A stretch of DNA of 64,000 nucleotides from Plut-88900 sp963668115. Its GTDB lineage: Bacteria > Chloroflexota > Dehalococcoidia > Plut-88900. The stretch spans positions 1,736,001-1,800,000 of the forward strand of contig OY764147.1 of the NCBI GenBank assembly GCA_963668115.1. Reading direction: 5' to 3'. This document shows positions 36,901 through 42,715 of the stretch, one piece after another; positions within the stretch are counted from its first letter, which is position 1; every line of letters starts with the position of its first letter. The notes beneath the pieces are model-generated. The model was not told the DNA's origin. It was given only the letters and a program-made list of their open reading frames with translations, and did no database searches. Made by a program: the position numbers and the translations under genes.

Positions 36901-38998
36901 CAGCCGTGTCCGCCGCCGAGTTCTCGGCGATGCTGCGCGTGGCCGTGTCGGCGGAGAACTCCGGGTCCACGTTCTTGTCCTGGGTTTTCCCCTCCCCGGG
37001 ATCCGACCATGAGCTGTTGCCCTGGGAGTTCTTTGCCTGCACCCGCGCCTCGTAGGTGGTTCCCTCGGTCAGGCCGGTGATGGTCGTTTCCAGGGTGCTG
37101 CTGCTGTATTCGTTGCCCCACTGTACCCAGTTCGTCTCGCTCTTCTTCTTGTATTCCACGAAATAGCCGCTGACCTTGGGCGCTCCGTAGGTGGCCGTCC
37201 ACTCTACGTCCAGTTGGGTCTTGGGCGTGGTGGAGTTCTGCGTCACCGTGGGCGCAGCCGGCTTGTTCGGCACCGCCGGCGACGCCGTCGTCGCTTCCGC
37301 CACGTCGGAATATTTCCAGCCGCATTGCCCAAAGTCGAGGTGGCTCGAGTTGAACCTTATGGCAAACATCACCTCGTAGGTGGTGCTCGAATCAAGGCTC
37401 TCGATGGCCGCACTTGAAATGTTAGCGTCTACCGTTTTATCAGACCAGGTGCTGTCGCTCTTCTTCTTCCATTCGATTTTCGCCTGGTCTGCACTGCCGT
37501 TGGCGGAGTTTATCGACAGGGCAAGGGCATACAGCGTGTGCGACGGGTTGGTAGATGCACTAACCGAGATGCTCGACTTCAGGCTGCTGCAACCTATGGC
37601 AGCCTTTTCCAGCACCTCCGCCTTGAAGGACAGCATGACGGTGTCCGTGTCGTCGGTGGCGGTGTAGCGGTAGGTGGCCTGGGCGCTGGTGGCCGTGGGC
37701 GTGCCGGTGATGGTGCGGGCCGATGCGTCGAAGGAGAGGCCGGTGGGCAGGGAGGGCGAGAGGCTGTAGGTGATGGTCCCGCTGCCGCCGGTGGCCTGGG
37801 GCAGGTTCAGGGTGGTGATGGCGTCGTCCTTGTGCCAGGACTGGTCTGCGATGGTCTGATTGCCGAAGGAGAGGTCTGCGGAGGCCTGGACGACGGCCTC
37901 CGTCACTTCTATGGCGAAGCTCAGCGTCACGCTGTCATCGCCGTAGGTTGCGGTGTAGGTGTAGTTCGCGCTCGCGGCCAGGGCCGTCGGCGTTCCGGTG
38001 ACGGTGCGGGCGGTGGCGTCGAAGCTCAGGCCCGTGGGCAGCGCAGGCGATAGCGTGTAGGTTATAGTCCCCACCGTCGTCGACGCCCCGTCCCCCGACC
38101 GCTTCGCCTTTGGCAGGGTCAGGGTGGTGATGGCCGTGTCCTTTACATAGGACTGGTCGGACACGGCGGCATCGCCGAAGGACAGAGCGGGGGTGGGTGT
38201 GGGGGTGGGAGTCGGCGTGGGCGCAGTGTACGGCCCCGACGACGCCGAGTTCGTCCACCCGCTGTCCCCGTCCGCATTGCGCGCCCTTACGCCCACTATG
38301 TACGACTTGGTGTTGTCCGCGCTGATGGTGATGCTGGTCGACGAGTGATACAGCGCACCCAGTTTCCAGCTTCCTCCCCCGTCCGAGCTGTACGTGATGT
38401 GGTAGCTGGACGCCCTCGCCGGAGCGGACCAGCTTGCCGTCAATGATCCGTCGGCGCGGGTTACGGAGACCGAGGTTATGCGGTCGGGTGGCTGGGGTAT
38501 GGGGTCGGTCTTAGGTGGGGTGTAGGGCCCCGCCTGAGGAGAGTTAGTCCACGGCCCCCACCCGTGATCGTTCCCCGCCCTCACCCCGACCATGTAGCTA
38601 TCCGAGTTGGTCGCGCTGAAAGTGAGGGTGTTGTCTTTAATGTCCGTGTGGCCGCTCACCGGAGCGTGCCAGCTTGACCCGCCGTTGGTGGTGTAGGTTA
38701 CGTGGTACTTCGTGGCCCCGCTGACTGCGGGCCAGTTTGCCGTCACCGTACCGTCGGCCCTGCTCAGAGACACCGACCCCACCGTCCCCGGCGCAGAATC
38801 CGCCGCGGCCACCGCCATCGGGACCGCCGCCGTCACAACCAGCAGCAACACCAACGCCACCGACACAACCCGAAGCAATCCCCGGTGTGGGGGTTTCGTT
38901 CGCCCTGAGCGGAGTCGAAGGGTCTCAAGAACGGAACGGGGTCGGGTCCCGCGCAGCGCCTTCAATGGGCTCACAACCGACTTCAGCGTTCTCAGCAT
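30989..38998 (-). CDS. Giant fibronectin-III/cadherin surface protein, membrane-anchored
   Basis: 2669 residues. A signal sequence (about residues 42-66, VSVALVLLLVVTAAVPMAVA) is followed by two fibronectin-III domains and two putative-Ig (He_PIG-like, LPTGLSFDATARTVTGTPTA) domains. An alternating array then runs to about residue 2460, with roughly nine cadherin-like repeats (RSIAENSA...TVTINVTDVNEPP) and a fibronectin-III domain between most of them. A Pro/Thr stalk (VPTATP units, about 2462-2575) and a C-terminal membrane helix with RRRRKR tail complete it. The domain order indicates an extracellular calcium-dependent adhesin or S-layer-like stalk. Orientation, frame and promoter (39105-39133) agree. 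Confidence 0.88.
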   Translation of the reverse strand: MLRTLKSVVSPLKALRGTRPRSVLETLRLRSGRTKPPHRGLLRVVSVALVLLLVVTAAVPMAVAAADSAPGTVGSVSLSRADGTVTANWPAVSGATKYHVTYTTNGGSSWHAPVSGHTDIKDNTLTFSATNSDSYMVGVRAGNDHGWGPWTNSPQAGPYTPPKTDPIPQPPDRITSVSVTRADGSLTASWSAPARASSYHITYSSDGGGSWKLGALYHSSTSITISADNTKSYIVGVRARNADGDSGWTNSASSGPYTAPTPTPTPTPTPALSFGDAAVSDQSYVKDTAITTLTLPKAKRSGDGASTTVGTITYTLSPALPTGLSFDATARTVTGTPTALAASANYTYTATYGDDSVTLSFAIEVTEAVVQASADLSFGNQTIADQSWHKDDAITTLNLPQATGGSGTITYSLSPSLPTGLSFDASARTITGTPTATSAQATYRYTATDDTDTVMLSFKAEVLEKAAIGCSSLKSSISVSASTNPSHTLYALALSINSANGSADQAKIEWKKKSDSTWSDKTVDANISSAAIESLDSSTTYEVMFAIRFNSSHLDFGQCGWKYSDVAEATTASPAVPNKPAAPTVTQNSTTPKTQLDVEWTATYGAPKVSGYFVEYKKKSETNWVQWGNEYSSSTLETTITGLTEGTTYEARVQAKNSQGNSSWSDPGEGKTQDKNVDPEFSADTATRSIAENSAADTAVGAVVTATDTESDTLTYSLSGTDASSFSIDSATGQIKVGSGTTLDFESSTTSYSVTVGVSDLKDSSGTADTVVDDTITVTINVTDVNEPPPKFDPTASQQASAPKYQIAVSWQAPTMTGKPAITHFDLRYKKKSDSTWTQVDDLGKALKYYAITGLTYKTDYQVQMRAANDEGDGAWSDTDEVKTHDQTEPEFENDSYTLSIAENAGVGDDVGKVAADDDDNDALWYSMTGTGASDFSLGQYNGTIDVAKGLDYETTSSYTLTLSVKDKKASDDTADDVVDDTTTVTINVTDVNEPPPKLSAPTVSANSTTPSTKIDVSWTAPTTTEMSGKPAVDDYDVQYRLAGATDWTEWNASNTSTTTSATITGLTSGKTYEVQVRAGNHEGDGPWSDTRTAITDANAVTRSIAENSAADTNVGAAVTAKSTNTTYTYTHALSGTDASKFEISSTTGQITVKSGTTLNYEAKTSYSVTVTVTAAAKTQGANAQSVDPNAPGSYIVPVTINVSDVNEPPPKMGTPTVAVNSTTPTSKIDVSWTAPTMTGKPAVSDYDVQYRQTGTSTWSSHSFTGTGTSTTLTGLTSGKTYDVQVRAVNAEGNGAWSDSGTAITTAASVSRSVAENSASGTNVGAAVTAVSTNTTYTYTHALSGTDASKFEIGSTTGQITVKTGTSLDYETTTSYSVTVTVTAAAKTQGANAQSLDPNAPGDYIVPVTINVTDVNEPPTFADDTATRGIAENSAANTSIGAVVTATDPDGVAKFNTLTYSLTGTDASDFTIDSSTGQIKTKSALDYEDETSYTVTVNVTDGKNASGTADTTADDTIAVTINVTDVNEPPGKPSAPTVSVNTASPTNKLDVSWTAPTMTGKPAISDYDVQYRQHGAKNWTDASFTGTGTSTELDSLDSGKSYEVQVRATNDEGTGDWSDSGTAITVAGGQQAYTRSIAENSAVGTAIGAPVTPNANSDYTYTHSLSGTDKDSFDIDSSSGQIKVKSGNIPNYEAKSSYSVDVIVTVALKAQGGANAQSLDPNAPGDYTMPVTISVTDVNEPPTISTPTVTPNSTTPKTKLDVSWTAPTMTGKPALSDYDVQYRAAHSPTWTSHSFTGTGTSTTITGLTENEHYEVQVKAINDEGNSGWSNPGHATTNADSKTLTINENSAANAVVDTVTKTVDSSYDKAHTLSGTDASKFDIDEDSGEITLANGTSLDFEAKDHYDVTVEIDAAKQGSTTLEYDITVIIQVNDVLEPPAAPSVTVALNTTTPTTKIDVSWTAPTNTGKPDITGYDVQYRQHGAKNWTDTNFSGTGTSKTLSGLTAGKSYEVQVRAVNDEGDGAWGTGSVITKADGITLSVDENSAVGSKIGKPVTATSNPDNYDLAHNLSGTDASSFTIESSTGQIKVKSGLDYESGTTSYSVIVTVTATAGGVQAQSLSLAPNNPGDYIVPVTINVTDVNEPPARPAAPTVTSTGNSDNTALHVSWTAPDMTGKPAITDYDVQYQKKGDSTWKSHSFTGTGTSTAITGQVGGVNYNVQVRATNDEGTSGWSSIGSLPNVDPKLPASPTRSIAENSSGGSNVGTAVSATDPDTTTLYYTMSGTDADKFEIDGSTGQITLADGTSPNYEAKTSYSVTVSVSDKKNSEGNADTEVDHTVSVTINVTDVNEPMGKPGTPTAKTATTTTITATWTAPDGTGKPPIKEYWIRYWEKGTNRGLNAWTVKTNEALLDVDSTNPNDPNSSLKPGTAYEVEVMADNGEGYGAWSAIGTLYTTQIYRNPSPPTNSPPATPAPTPTPTPVPTATPVPTATPVPTATPVPTARPVLVPTATPVPTATPRPVPTSTPAPTATPAPVPTATPAFVPTGGQPPTPTPTPMPTATPMPTSTPVPTATPTVGPSMLYDISTGEEDGSRNSLGRMDLPFRSLDDGQGGILWMEGDPPSMTTPIDDEGSAMPLAGLVMAVVSGLIALPLFIVFFLRRRRKRAGSAVGA
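31275..31614 (-). repeat. Low-complexity VPTATP-coding tract
   Basis: Short tandem repeats of a GTGGCCGTGGGCACGGGTGT type encode a Pro/Thr stalk just before the membrane anchor of the surface protein. Such tracts are prone to slippage, so the stalk length may vary between strains. Confidence 0.85.
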
Positions 38999-39104
38999 TA
39001 CCTTTGCATTCCTCTTGTTAATTGCGACTCCGCCGCCTGCTCACACCCTTACACCCCTACACGGTTTTACAAACATCGGGTGTCGGGGTGAACAGTGAGG
39101 CATA

Positions 39105-39133
39105 TATTTATACCATCAGGGTATAGTTGTCAA
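39105..39133 (-). promoter_or_regulatory. Promoter of the giant surface protein
   Basis: Reading leftwards: TTGACA (39133-39128), 17-nt spacer, TAAATA (39110-39105). The leader is about 100 nt, ending in AAAGG close to the ATG. Confidence 0.65.
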
Positions 39134-39243
39134 TAGCATTCATTGGCAATTTCGGAAAATCCCCGGATTCCCTAATGCCATGTCATTCCCGCCTCTTTTG
39201 GGGCAACTATACGAGAGAAATGTCGAGACATTTTCGACTTAAC

Positions 39244-39370
39244 TCGTCATTCCCGAGTAGTCGGGTCGAAGATGTCGAAGATGCGCCTGGGCGTGCGCCA
39301 TTGGCGTGAATCCATCCCGCGGTGGGGGGCCGCTCGTGCTGAGCCTGTCGAAGTGCGAGCGGGGGGTGGG
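39244..39370. repeat. Composite dispersed repeat (R1 + R2)
   Basis: GTCATTCCCGAGTAGTCGGG (R1 palindrome) then TGCGCCATTGGCGTGAATCC and the CGTGCTGAGCCTGTCGAAG block of R2. The same order is repeated at 41556-41720. Confidence 0.8.
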
Positions 39371-39428
39371 GGTCCTACCCCCTCTCCCTTGAGGGGAGAG
39401 GGCTGGGGTGAGGGTGATCCCCCCCCCG

Positions 39429-39437
39429 TGATATAAT
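39429..39437 (+). promoter_or_regulatory. Extended -10 giving a leaderless start for the 99-residue gene
   Basis: TGA-TATAAT ends at 39437 and the ATG begins at 39444, exactly 6 nt later, so the predicted +1 is the A of ATG. The 29 bases from CCCCGTG to ATGACCACC are identical to those at 41115-41141. Confidence 0.65.
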
Positions 39438-39443
39438 CCACCC

Positions 39444-39743
39444 ATGACCACCACCGAAGAACGCCTCTCCCGACTCGAAGGCGCCTACGAACACGTAGCC
39501 ACTAAGGCCGACCTCATAGGCGAAGTAGGGTCCGTCAGGACCGAACTCGCCAACCTCCGCGCTGAGTTGAAGACCGACATCGGCGACCTCCGCGCCGAAC
39601 TCAAATCCGACATCGGTAGCCTCCGCGCCGACATGCACCGGATGAACGCCACCAACCTCAAGTGGCTCTATGGCCTCACGGTCACCGTTGTTGTCGCCGC
39701 CGGCGCTGGCGTCGCATCCGTCATCATCGGCCTCACCGGCTAA
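39444..39743 (+). CDS. Small coiled-coil membrane protein (cassette type A, copy 1)
   Basis: 99 residues. Residues 1-24 are nearly identical to the N-terminus of the gene at 41133. Then come 11-residue coiled-coil repeats (LRAELKTDIGD, LRAELKSDIGS, LRADMHRMNAT) and a single C-terminal membrane helix (about 73-96). It resembles DUF1640/CCDC90-type coiled-coil membrane proteins in layout only. No ribosome-binding site; the promoter implies a leaderless mRNA. The type B gene follows after 19 bp. Confidence 0.7.
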   Translation: MTTTEERLSRLEGAYEHVATKADLIGEVGSVRTELANLRAELKTDIGDLRAELKSDIGSLRADMHRMNATNLKWLYGLTVTVVVAAGAGVASVIIGLTG

Positions 39744-39762
39744 CACCCGACGCAGCAACCGA

Positions 39763-40146
39763 ATGACCACCACCTCAGCCGACCCCACACCCATCTTCGC
39801 CGACGCCCGACAGATGCACCGCGCTGCCCTCCAACGCATGGCCGCCGGCGACATCCGTGACGCCTCCGAAAAAGCATGGTGCGCCACCGTCCGCGCCACC
39901 GAGGCCCTGGTCCTCGCCCGCACCGGCCAGCCGCCCGAAACCTCCACCCTGGCCGGACGCCGCCTCCAGACCCTCTCCATGAGCGACCAATCACTGCGGG
40001 AACTTCAGACCCGCTACTACGAACGCCAGTCCATACTCCACGGTGAATGCTTCTACCACGACTACTGCCCGCCCATGGTGATCGAACGCCTCATCCACGA
40101 AACCGCCGACTTCATCCAGGACGCCGAACGCCTCGCCCAAACCTGA
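39763..40146 (+). CDS. PaREP1/HEPN-like protein (cassette type B, copy 1)
   Basis: 127 residues from ATG 39763. AGDIRDASEKAWCATVRATEALVLARTG is the helical core of PaREP1/HEPN-like proteins (nucleotide- or RNA-linked, function open). The C-terminal half (YYERQSILHGECFYHDYC) carries a conserved His-Gly-x-C-F-Y element shared with copy 2. The first 40 residues are identical to the gene at 40602, while the middle differs. It is probably translated together with the type A gene just upstream. Confidence 0.7.
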   Translation: MTTTSADPTPIFADARQMHRAALQRMAAGDIRDASEKAWCATVRATEALVLARTGQPPETSTLAGRRLQTLSMSDQSLRELQTRYYERQSILHGECFYHDYCPPMVIERLIHETADFIQDAERLAQT

Positions 40147-40268
40147 CCCCCCCATTCCCCTCCCCGTCCCCCCTCGACATCGAAGAAGGTGCCATAACCA
40201 TCGAAGTCGAGCCCCAGTGCCTCAACCGCACCCTCGACGCCCTGTACGTCGAAGACTACCTCCAATCC

Positions 40269-40300
40269 GTCATTCCCGAGTAGTCGGGAATCCATCCCTC
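40269..40300. repeat. R1 repeat copy
   Basis: GTCATTCCCGAGTAGTCGGG plus AATCCATCCC, matching 41049-41080 base for base over the palindrome. Confidence 0.85.
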
Positions 40301-40384
40301 CGAAATTATCGACTGCATCCTGGCAATCCACCCCTCCCCCGAAAAAGTCGGACATCTCCCCTATGGCCTAACAGGAACCCCCGT

Positions 40385-40392
40385 GCTATACT
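40385..40392 (+). promoter_or_regulatory. Extended -10 giving a leaderless start for the 68-residue frame
   Basis: TGC-TATACT (TG at 40384-40385, hexamer 40387-40392), then 6 nt, then ATG at 40399. Same geometry as at 39444, 40602 and 41133. Confidence 0.5.
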
Positions 40393-40398
40393 TCGCCC

Positions 40399-40605
40399 AT
40401 GCCCGACCACATCCAAACAACCGCCGCCCCGCCCCTCCGGGCCGCGCAAAAAACTTTCCCCAACCTCTTCAGGCACAATTCAATCAAAACAGCTACGAAT
40501 TCAATCAACGTTCAATCGAGATCAATCAACCTTCAATCAAGTTCAATCATTCTTCAATCAACCTCAATCACCCTTCAATCACCCCGTGCTATCATTGACC
40601 CATGA
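40399..40605 (+). CDS. Possible small protein encoded across the TCAATC array
   Basis: 68 codons from ATG 40399 to TGA 40605. The stop overlaps the ATG of the next gene (ATGA), and the start has a fixed-distance extended -10. The first 26 residues are non-repetitive; the rest is a 7-residue repeat (SINLQSS, SIILQST, SITLQSP) forced by the underlying 21-bp DNA period. Another frame over the same DNA is also open, so coding is uncertain and the DNA array itself may be the functional part. No family recognised. Confidence 0.35.
   Translation: MPDHIQTTAAPPLRAAQKTFPNLFRHNSIKTATNSINVQSRSINLQSSSIILQSTSITLQSPRAIIDP
40480..40580 (+). repeat. Helically phased array of nine TCAATC motifs
   Basis: TCAATC (mostly TTCAATCAA) begins at 40480, 40501, 40512, 40522, 40533, 40543, 40554, 40564 and 40575. 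The steps are 21, 11, 10, 11, 10, 11, 10 and 11 bp, i.e. one B-DNA turn per motif. The tract is AT-rich within GC-rich DNA and ends 21 bp before the ATG of the type B gene, overlapping where a -35 activator would bind. Confidence 0.9.
40587..40595 (+). promoter_or_regulatory. Extended -10 giving a leaderless start for type B copy 2
   Basis: TGC-TATCAT (hexamer 40590-40595), then 6 nt, then ATG 40602. It lies directly after the TCAATC array. Confidence 0.55.
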
Positions 40606-40988
40606 CCACCACCTCAGCCGACCCCACACCCATCTTCGCCGACGCCCGACAGATGCACCGCGCTGCCCTCCAACGCATGGCCGCCGGCGACATCCGTGAC
40701 GCCTCCGAAAAAGCATGGTGCTCCGCCAAGCGCGCCGTGGACGCCCTGGTCCTTGCACGCATGGGCCAGCTCCCCGCCAAGTCCCCCGACACCACCCGAG
40801 CCCTCCTAAGGCTCGCCAAGGACAACCCTGAAATGGCCGGCCTTCGAGCCCGCTACGCCGAAAGACGGGACATGCTCCACGGAGACTGCTTCTACACCGG
40901 CCTCTGCGAACCCGTAGACGCCATCGAGGAGCTGATCCAACAGACCGCCGACTTCATCCACGACGCCGAAACCCTAGCCCATGCTTAA
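40602..40988 (+). CDS. PaREP1/HEPN-like protein (cassette type B, copy 2)
   Basis: 128 residues. The first 40 residues, and the first 120 bases, are identical to the gene at 39763. The middle (SAKRAVDALVLARMGQLPAKSPDT) diverges, and the end (YAERRDMLHGDCFYTGLC, then QQTADFIHDAETLA) is again recognisably the same family. Leaderless promoter at 40587-40595; the phased TCAATC array precedes it. Function unknown; a HEPN-like RNA- or nucleotide-associated role is a guess. Confidence 0.7.
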   Translation: MTTTSADPTPIFADARQMHRAALQRMAAGDIRDASEKAWCSAKRAVDALVLARMGQLPAKSPDTTRALLRLAKDNPEMAGLRARYAERRDMLHGDCFYTGLCEPVDAIEELIQQTADFIHDAETLAHA

Positions 40989-41048
40989 CCCCCCCACTCC
41001 CGAGGGGAGCCTGTCCGCCTATGGCGGACCATTCCCGCCTCTTACACC

Positions 41049-41080
41049 GTCATTCCCGAGTAGTCGGGAATCCATCCCCG
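41049..41080. repeat. R1 repeat copy followed by a poly-G tract
   Basis: GTCATTCCCGAGTAGTCGGG and AATCCATCCC, then a run of more than ten G (41088-41103) that may vary in length by slippage, just before the promoter at 41118. Confidence 0.8.
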
Positions 41081-41117
41081 GGCGGGGCGGGGGGGGGGGG
41101 GGGCGACCCCCACCCCG

Positions 41118-41126
41118 TGATATAAT
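41118..41126 (+). promoter_or_regulatory. Extended -10 giving a leaderless start for type A copy 2
   Basis: TGA-TATAAT (hexamer 41121-41126), then 6 nt, then ATG 41133. Identical to the element at 39429-39437. Confidence 0.65.
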
Positions 41127-41132
41127 CCACCC

Positions 41133-41366
41133 ATGACCACCACCGAAGAACGCCTCTCCCGACTCGAAGGCGCCTACGAACACGTAGCCACTAAGGCCGA
41201 CCTCGCCAACTTTGAGGTCCGCATCGCCGACGCCCGCGCCGACTCCAAAGCCGACCTTGCCAGTCTCCTCAGAAACATGTACGGCATCCTCATCACATTC
41301 TTGCTCACGGCCCTGGCCGCCGTTACCTCCCTTGTGATCGCCGTACTGGTACGCATCTCAGGGTAA
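41133..41366 (+). CDS. Small coiled-coil membrane protein (cassette type A, copy 2)
   Basis: 77 residues. The first 24 residues equal those of the gene at 39444, then a shorter, different coiled segment (DARADSKADLASLLRNM) and a membrane helix (about 52-74, ILITFLLTALAAVTSLVIAVLV). Same leaderless promoter as copy 1. A 45-residue membrane protein gene follows after 5 bp. Confidence 0.7.
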   Translation: MTTTEERLSRLEGAYEHVATKADLANFEVRIADARADSKADLASLLRNMYGILITFLLTALAAVTSLVIAVLVRISG

Positions 41367-41371
41367 CGTCT

Positions 41372-41509
41372 ATGACCACCCATCCCCCCACCCCCGACCC
41401 CGTCCCAAAGCTCATCAGAGTGATGCGCATTACCATGGTCGTCGCCCTGATCACCGCCGGCCTCTTCTTAGCCACCGCCATCGTCAACCTCATCAACCTC
41501 CTCTCCTGA
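41372..41509 (+). CDS. 45-residue single-pass membrane protein
   Basis: ATG 41372 to TGA 41509. A short polar N-terminus (TTHPPTPDPVPKLIRVMR) is followed by one hydrophobic helix (ITMVVALITAGLFLATAIV). It starts 5 bp after the type A copy 2 stop, so it is probably its partner. Unrecognised; supported by position and a clean membrane segment only. Confidence 0.45.
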   Translation: MTTHPPTPDPVPKLIRVMRITMVVALITAGLFLATAIVNLINLLS

Positions 41510-41825
41510 CCCCCCACCCCCGCCCCTTATACCGCCATTCCCGCCTCTTTAACTCGTCATTCCCGAGTAGTCGGGTCGAAGATGCGCCATTGGCGTGAAT
41601 CCATCCCTCCGAAACACTCACCCCCGACGAGCCCATCACCCCTCCCCATCCCCCGTAGGGGCGTCCATCGTGGGCGCCCTCCCCGGACGCGGGGCCGCTG
41701 GTGCTGAGACTCTCCAAGTGCGCGCGGGAGGGGCTGGAAGTGGCCCCAACCCAGGCCATCCACGAAGAGACGCGGAAAGTCGAAAGGCTACGGGTGGGGG
41801 CGCAGATCTTAAATGGAGGCCGGCC
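41510..41825. repeat. 316-bp repeat-filled intergenic region
   Basis: R1 (GTCATTCCCGAGTAGTCGGG at 41556, continuing through TGCGCCATTGGCGTGAATCC) and R2 (GTAGGGGCGTCCATCGTGGG at about 41655, GGTGCTGAGACTCTCCAAG near 41699). No gene seen. Confidence 0.7.
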
Positions 41826-42239
41826 TCAGGAGTCGTCCTCCATAAGCAGAGCCGCAGGGAGCGAGGCCATCCGCCGGTCCAGCGTCAGGGTCTCGAGCCC
41901 GGCGCGTGCGTAATCGTCGGTAATCAGGCGGTCGAAGAGACCCGGGCTGCCCGTGGCGGAAAGCGCTTCGAGGACTGCCTGACCGTTCAGAGGGGCGATC
42001 AGGCCGCTGGTCAGAATGCGCAGCAGACCGGCCTTGGCCTGGGGCCCGGTCAGCCCGTAGTGGTGCTGGACGGTTATGAAGGCTTCTCCTATAACCTGGT
42101 TGGAGGCGAACACCGCGGCGCCCTCCTCTTCCACCAGCCTGGTCAGCTCACGGTCGCATAGCTCGTATTGCTCCGGGGGCAAGCCGGTCAGCAAGCGAGC
42201 GAGTACCGACGTGTCAATCCCGATACGGCGTTGGATCAT
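41826..42239 (-). CDS. vapC: VapC-type PIN-domain RNase toxin
   Basis: 137 residues beginning IGIDTSVLARLLTG, with the first PIN acidic residue in IDTS, the second in VIGEAF, and the later LITDDYARAGLETLTLDRR segment supplying the remaining acids. It is a Mg-dependent RNase, toxic unless bound by its antitoxin. The gene overlaps the AbrB-type antitoxin gene by 26 bp on the same strand. Confidence 0.88.
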   Translation of the reverse strand: MIQRRIGIDTSVLARLLTGLPPEQYELCDRELTRLVEEEGAAVFASNQVIGEAFITVQHHYGLTGPQAKAGLLRILTSGLIAPLNGQAVLEALSATGSPGLFDRLITDDYARAGLETLTLDRRMASLPAALLMEDDS

Positions 42240-42459
42240 ATCCCTGTTCCCGGAGCTTGCGGATGTCCAGGGGCGGCGCGCCGGGCGGGATCAAGTCCCG
42301 CAGCGGCGCCAGCTTGGAACGGTCGATGCGCCTGGGGCGCAGGGTGTACCCGTCGGGGCCTTCCAGCAACTCCAGCCGATCTCCCGGCCCGACGCCCAAC
42401 TCGTCCAACACACGCTTGGGAAAGGTGACCTGCCGCTTCGATGTGATCTTGACCAACAT
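42214..42459 (-). CDS. AbrB/SpoVT-type antitoxin
   Basis: 81 residues. MLVKITSKRQVTFPKRVLDELGVGPGDRLEL is a textbook AbrB/MazE swapped-hairpin DNA-binding domain; the C-terminal 35 residues (LRPRRIDRSKLAPL to the end) would wrap the toxin. Encoded first in the toxin-antitoxin operon, with autorepression expected. Confidence 0.9.
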   Translation of the reverse strand: MLVKITSKRQVTFPKRVLDELGVGPGDRLELLEGPDGYTLRPRRIDRSKLAPLRDLIPPGAPPLDIRKLREQGYDPTPYRD

Positions 42460-42572
42460 GGCATTGCTCCTTACGTTTATTATAAATAGGTAAGGCGGTC
42501 AGTCAACCAGCTCGACCATGCCTCGTCCTGGCTTCGAACAGGCCAGGGGTTTTGAATGGGAAAGGGCGTCAT

Positions 42573-42648
42573 TGGTGGAGATGGGGGGATTCGAACCCCC
42601 GGCCTCCGCATTGCGAACGCGGCGCTCTCCCAACTGAGCTACATCCCC
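42573..42648 (-). tRNA. tRNA-Ala, anticodon CGC
   Basis: A 76-nt cloverleaf on the minus strand. Acceptor GGGGATG pairs with CATCTCC (one G-T). The D arm has AGCTCAGTTGGGAGAGC; the anticodon loop TTCGCAA gives CGC, reading GCG (Ala); the T loop is TTCGAAT. CCA is encoded. An extended -10 promoter precedes it. Confidence 0.97.
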
Positions 42649-42660
42649 GATCCAGAATGG

Positions 42661-42690
42661 AATATAGCAGGGGGTCGGGTGGGGGGTCAA
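42661..42690 (-). promoter_or_regulatory. tRNA-Ala promoter
   Basis: Reading leftwards: TTGACC (42690-42685), 18-nt spacer ending TGC, TATATT (42666-42661). The tRNA 5' end is 12 nt further. Confidence 0.75.
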
Positions 42691-42715
42691 TTGCGGGGTC
42701 GGGTGGGGGTGGCCG

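Larger units (their letters stand above)
38999..39443. other. 445-bp region upstream of the surface protein: promoter and repeats
   Basis: Contains the promoter at 39105-39133, then an R1/R2-type composite repeat at 39244-39370 and a CCCTCTCCCTTGAGGGGAGAGGGCTGGGG block to 39420. No gene seen. Confidence 0.65.

Noticed and set aside
35603..37012. Open frames of up to 469 codons on the + strand opposite the surface protein (also 32507-33514 and 30948-31738)
   Set aside because: They mirror the high-GC repeated codons of the minus-strand gene, give Arg/Gly/Val-rich sequence with no family features, and lack start signals.
40480..40580. CRISPR or telomere-like array
   Set aside because: Motif spacing is 10/11 bp with no spacers of CRISPR size and no cas genes.
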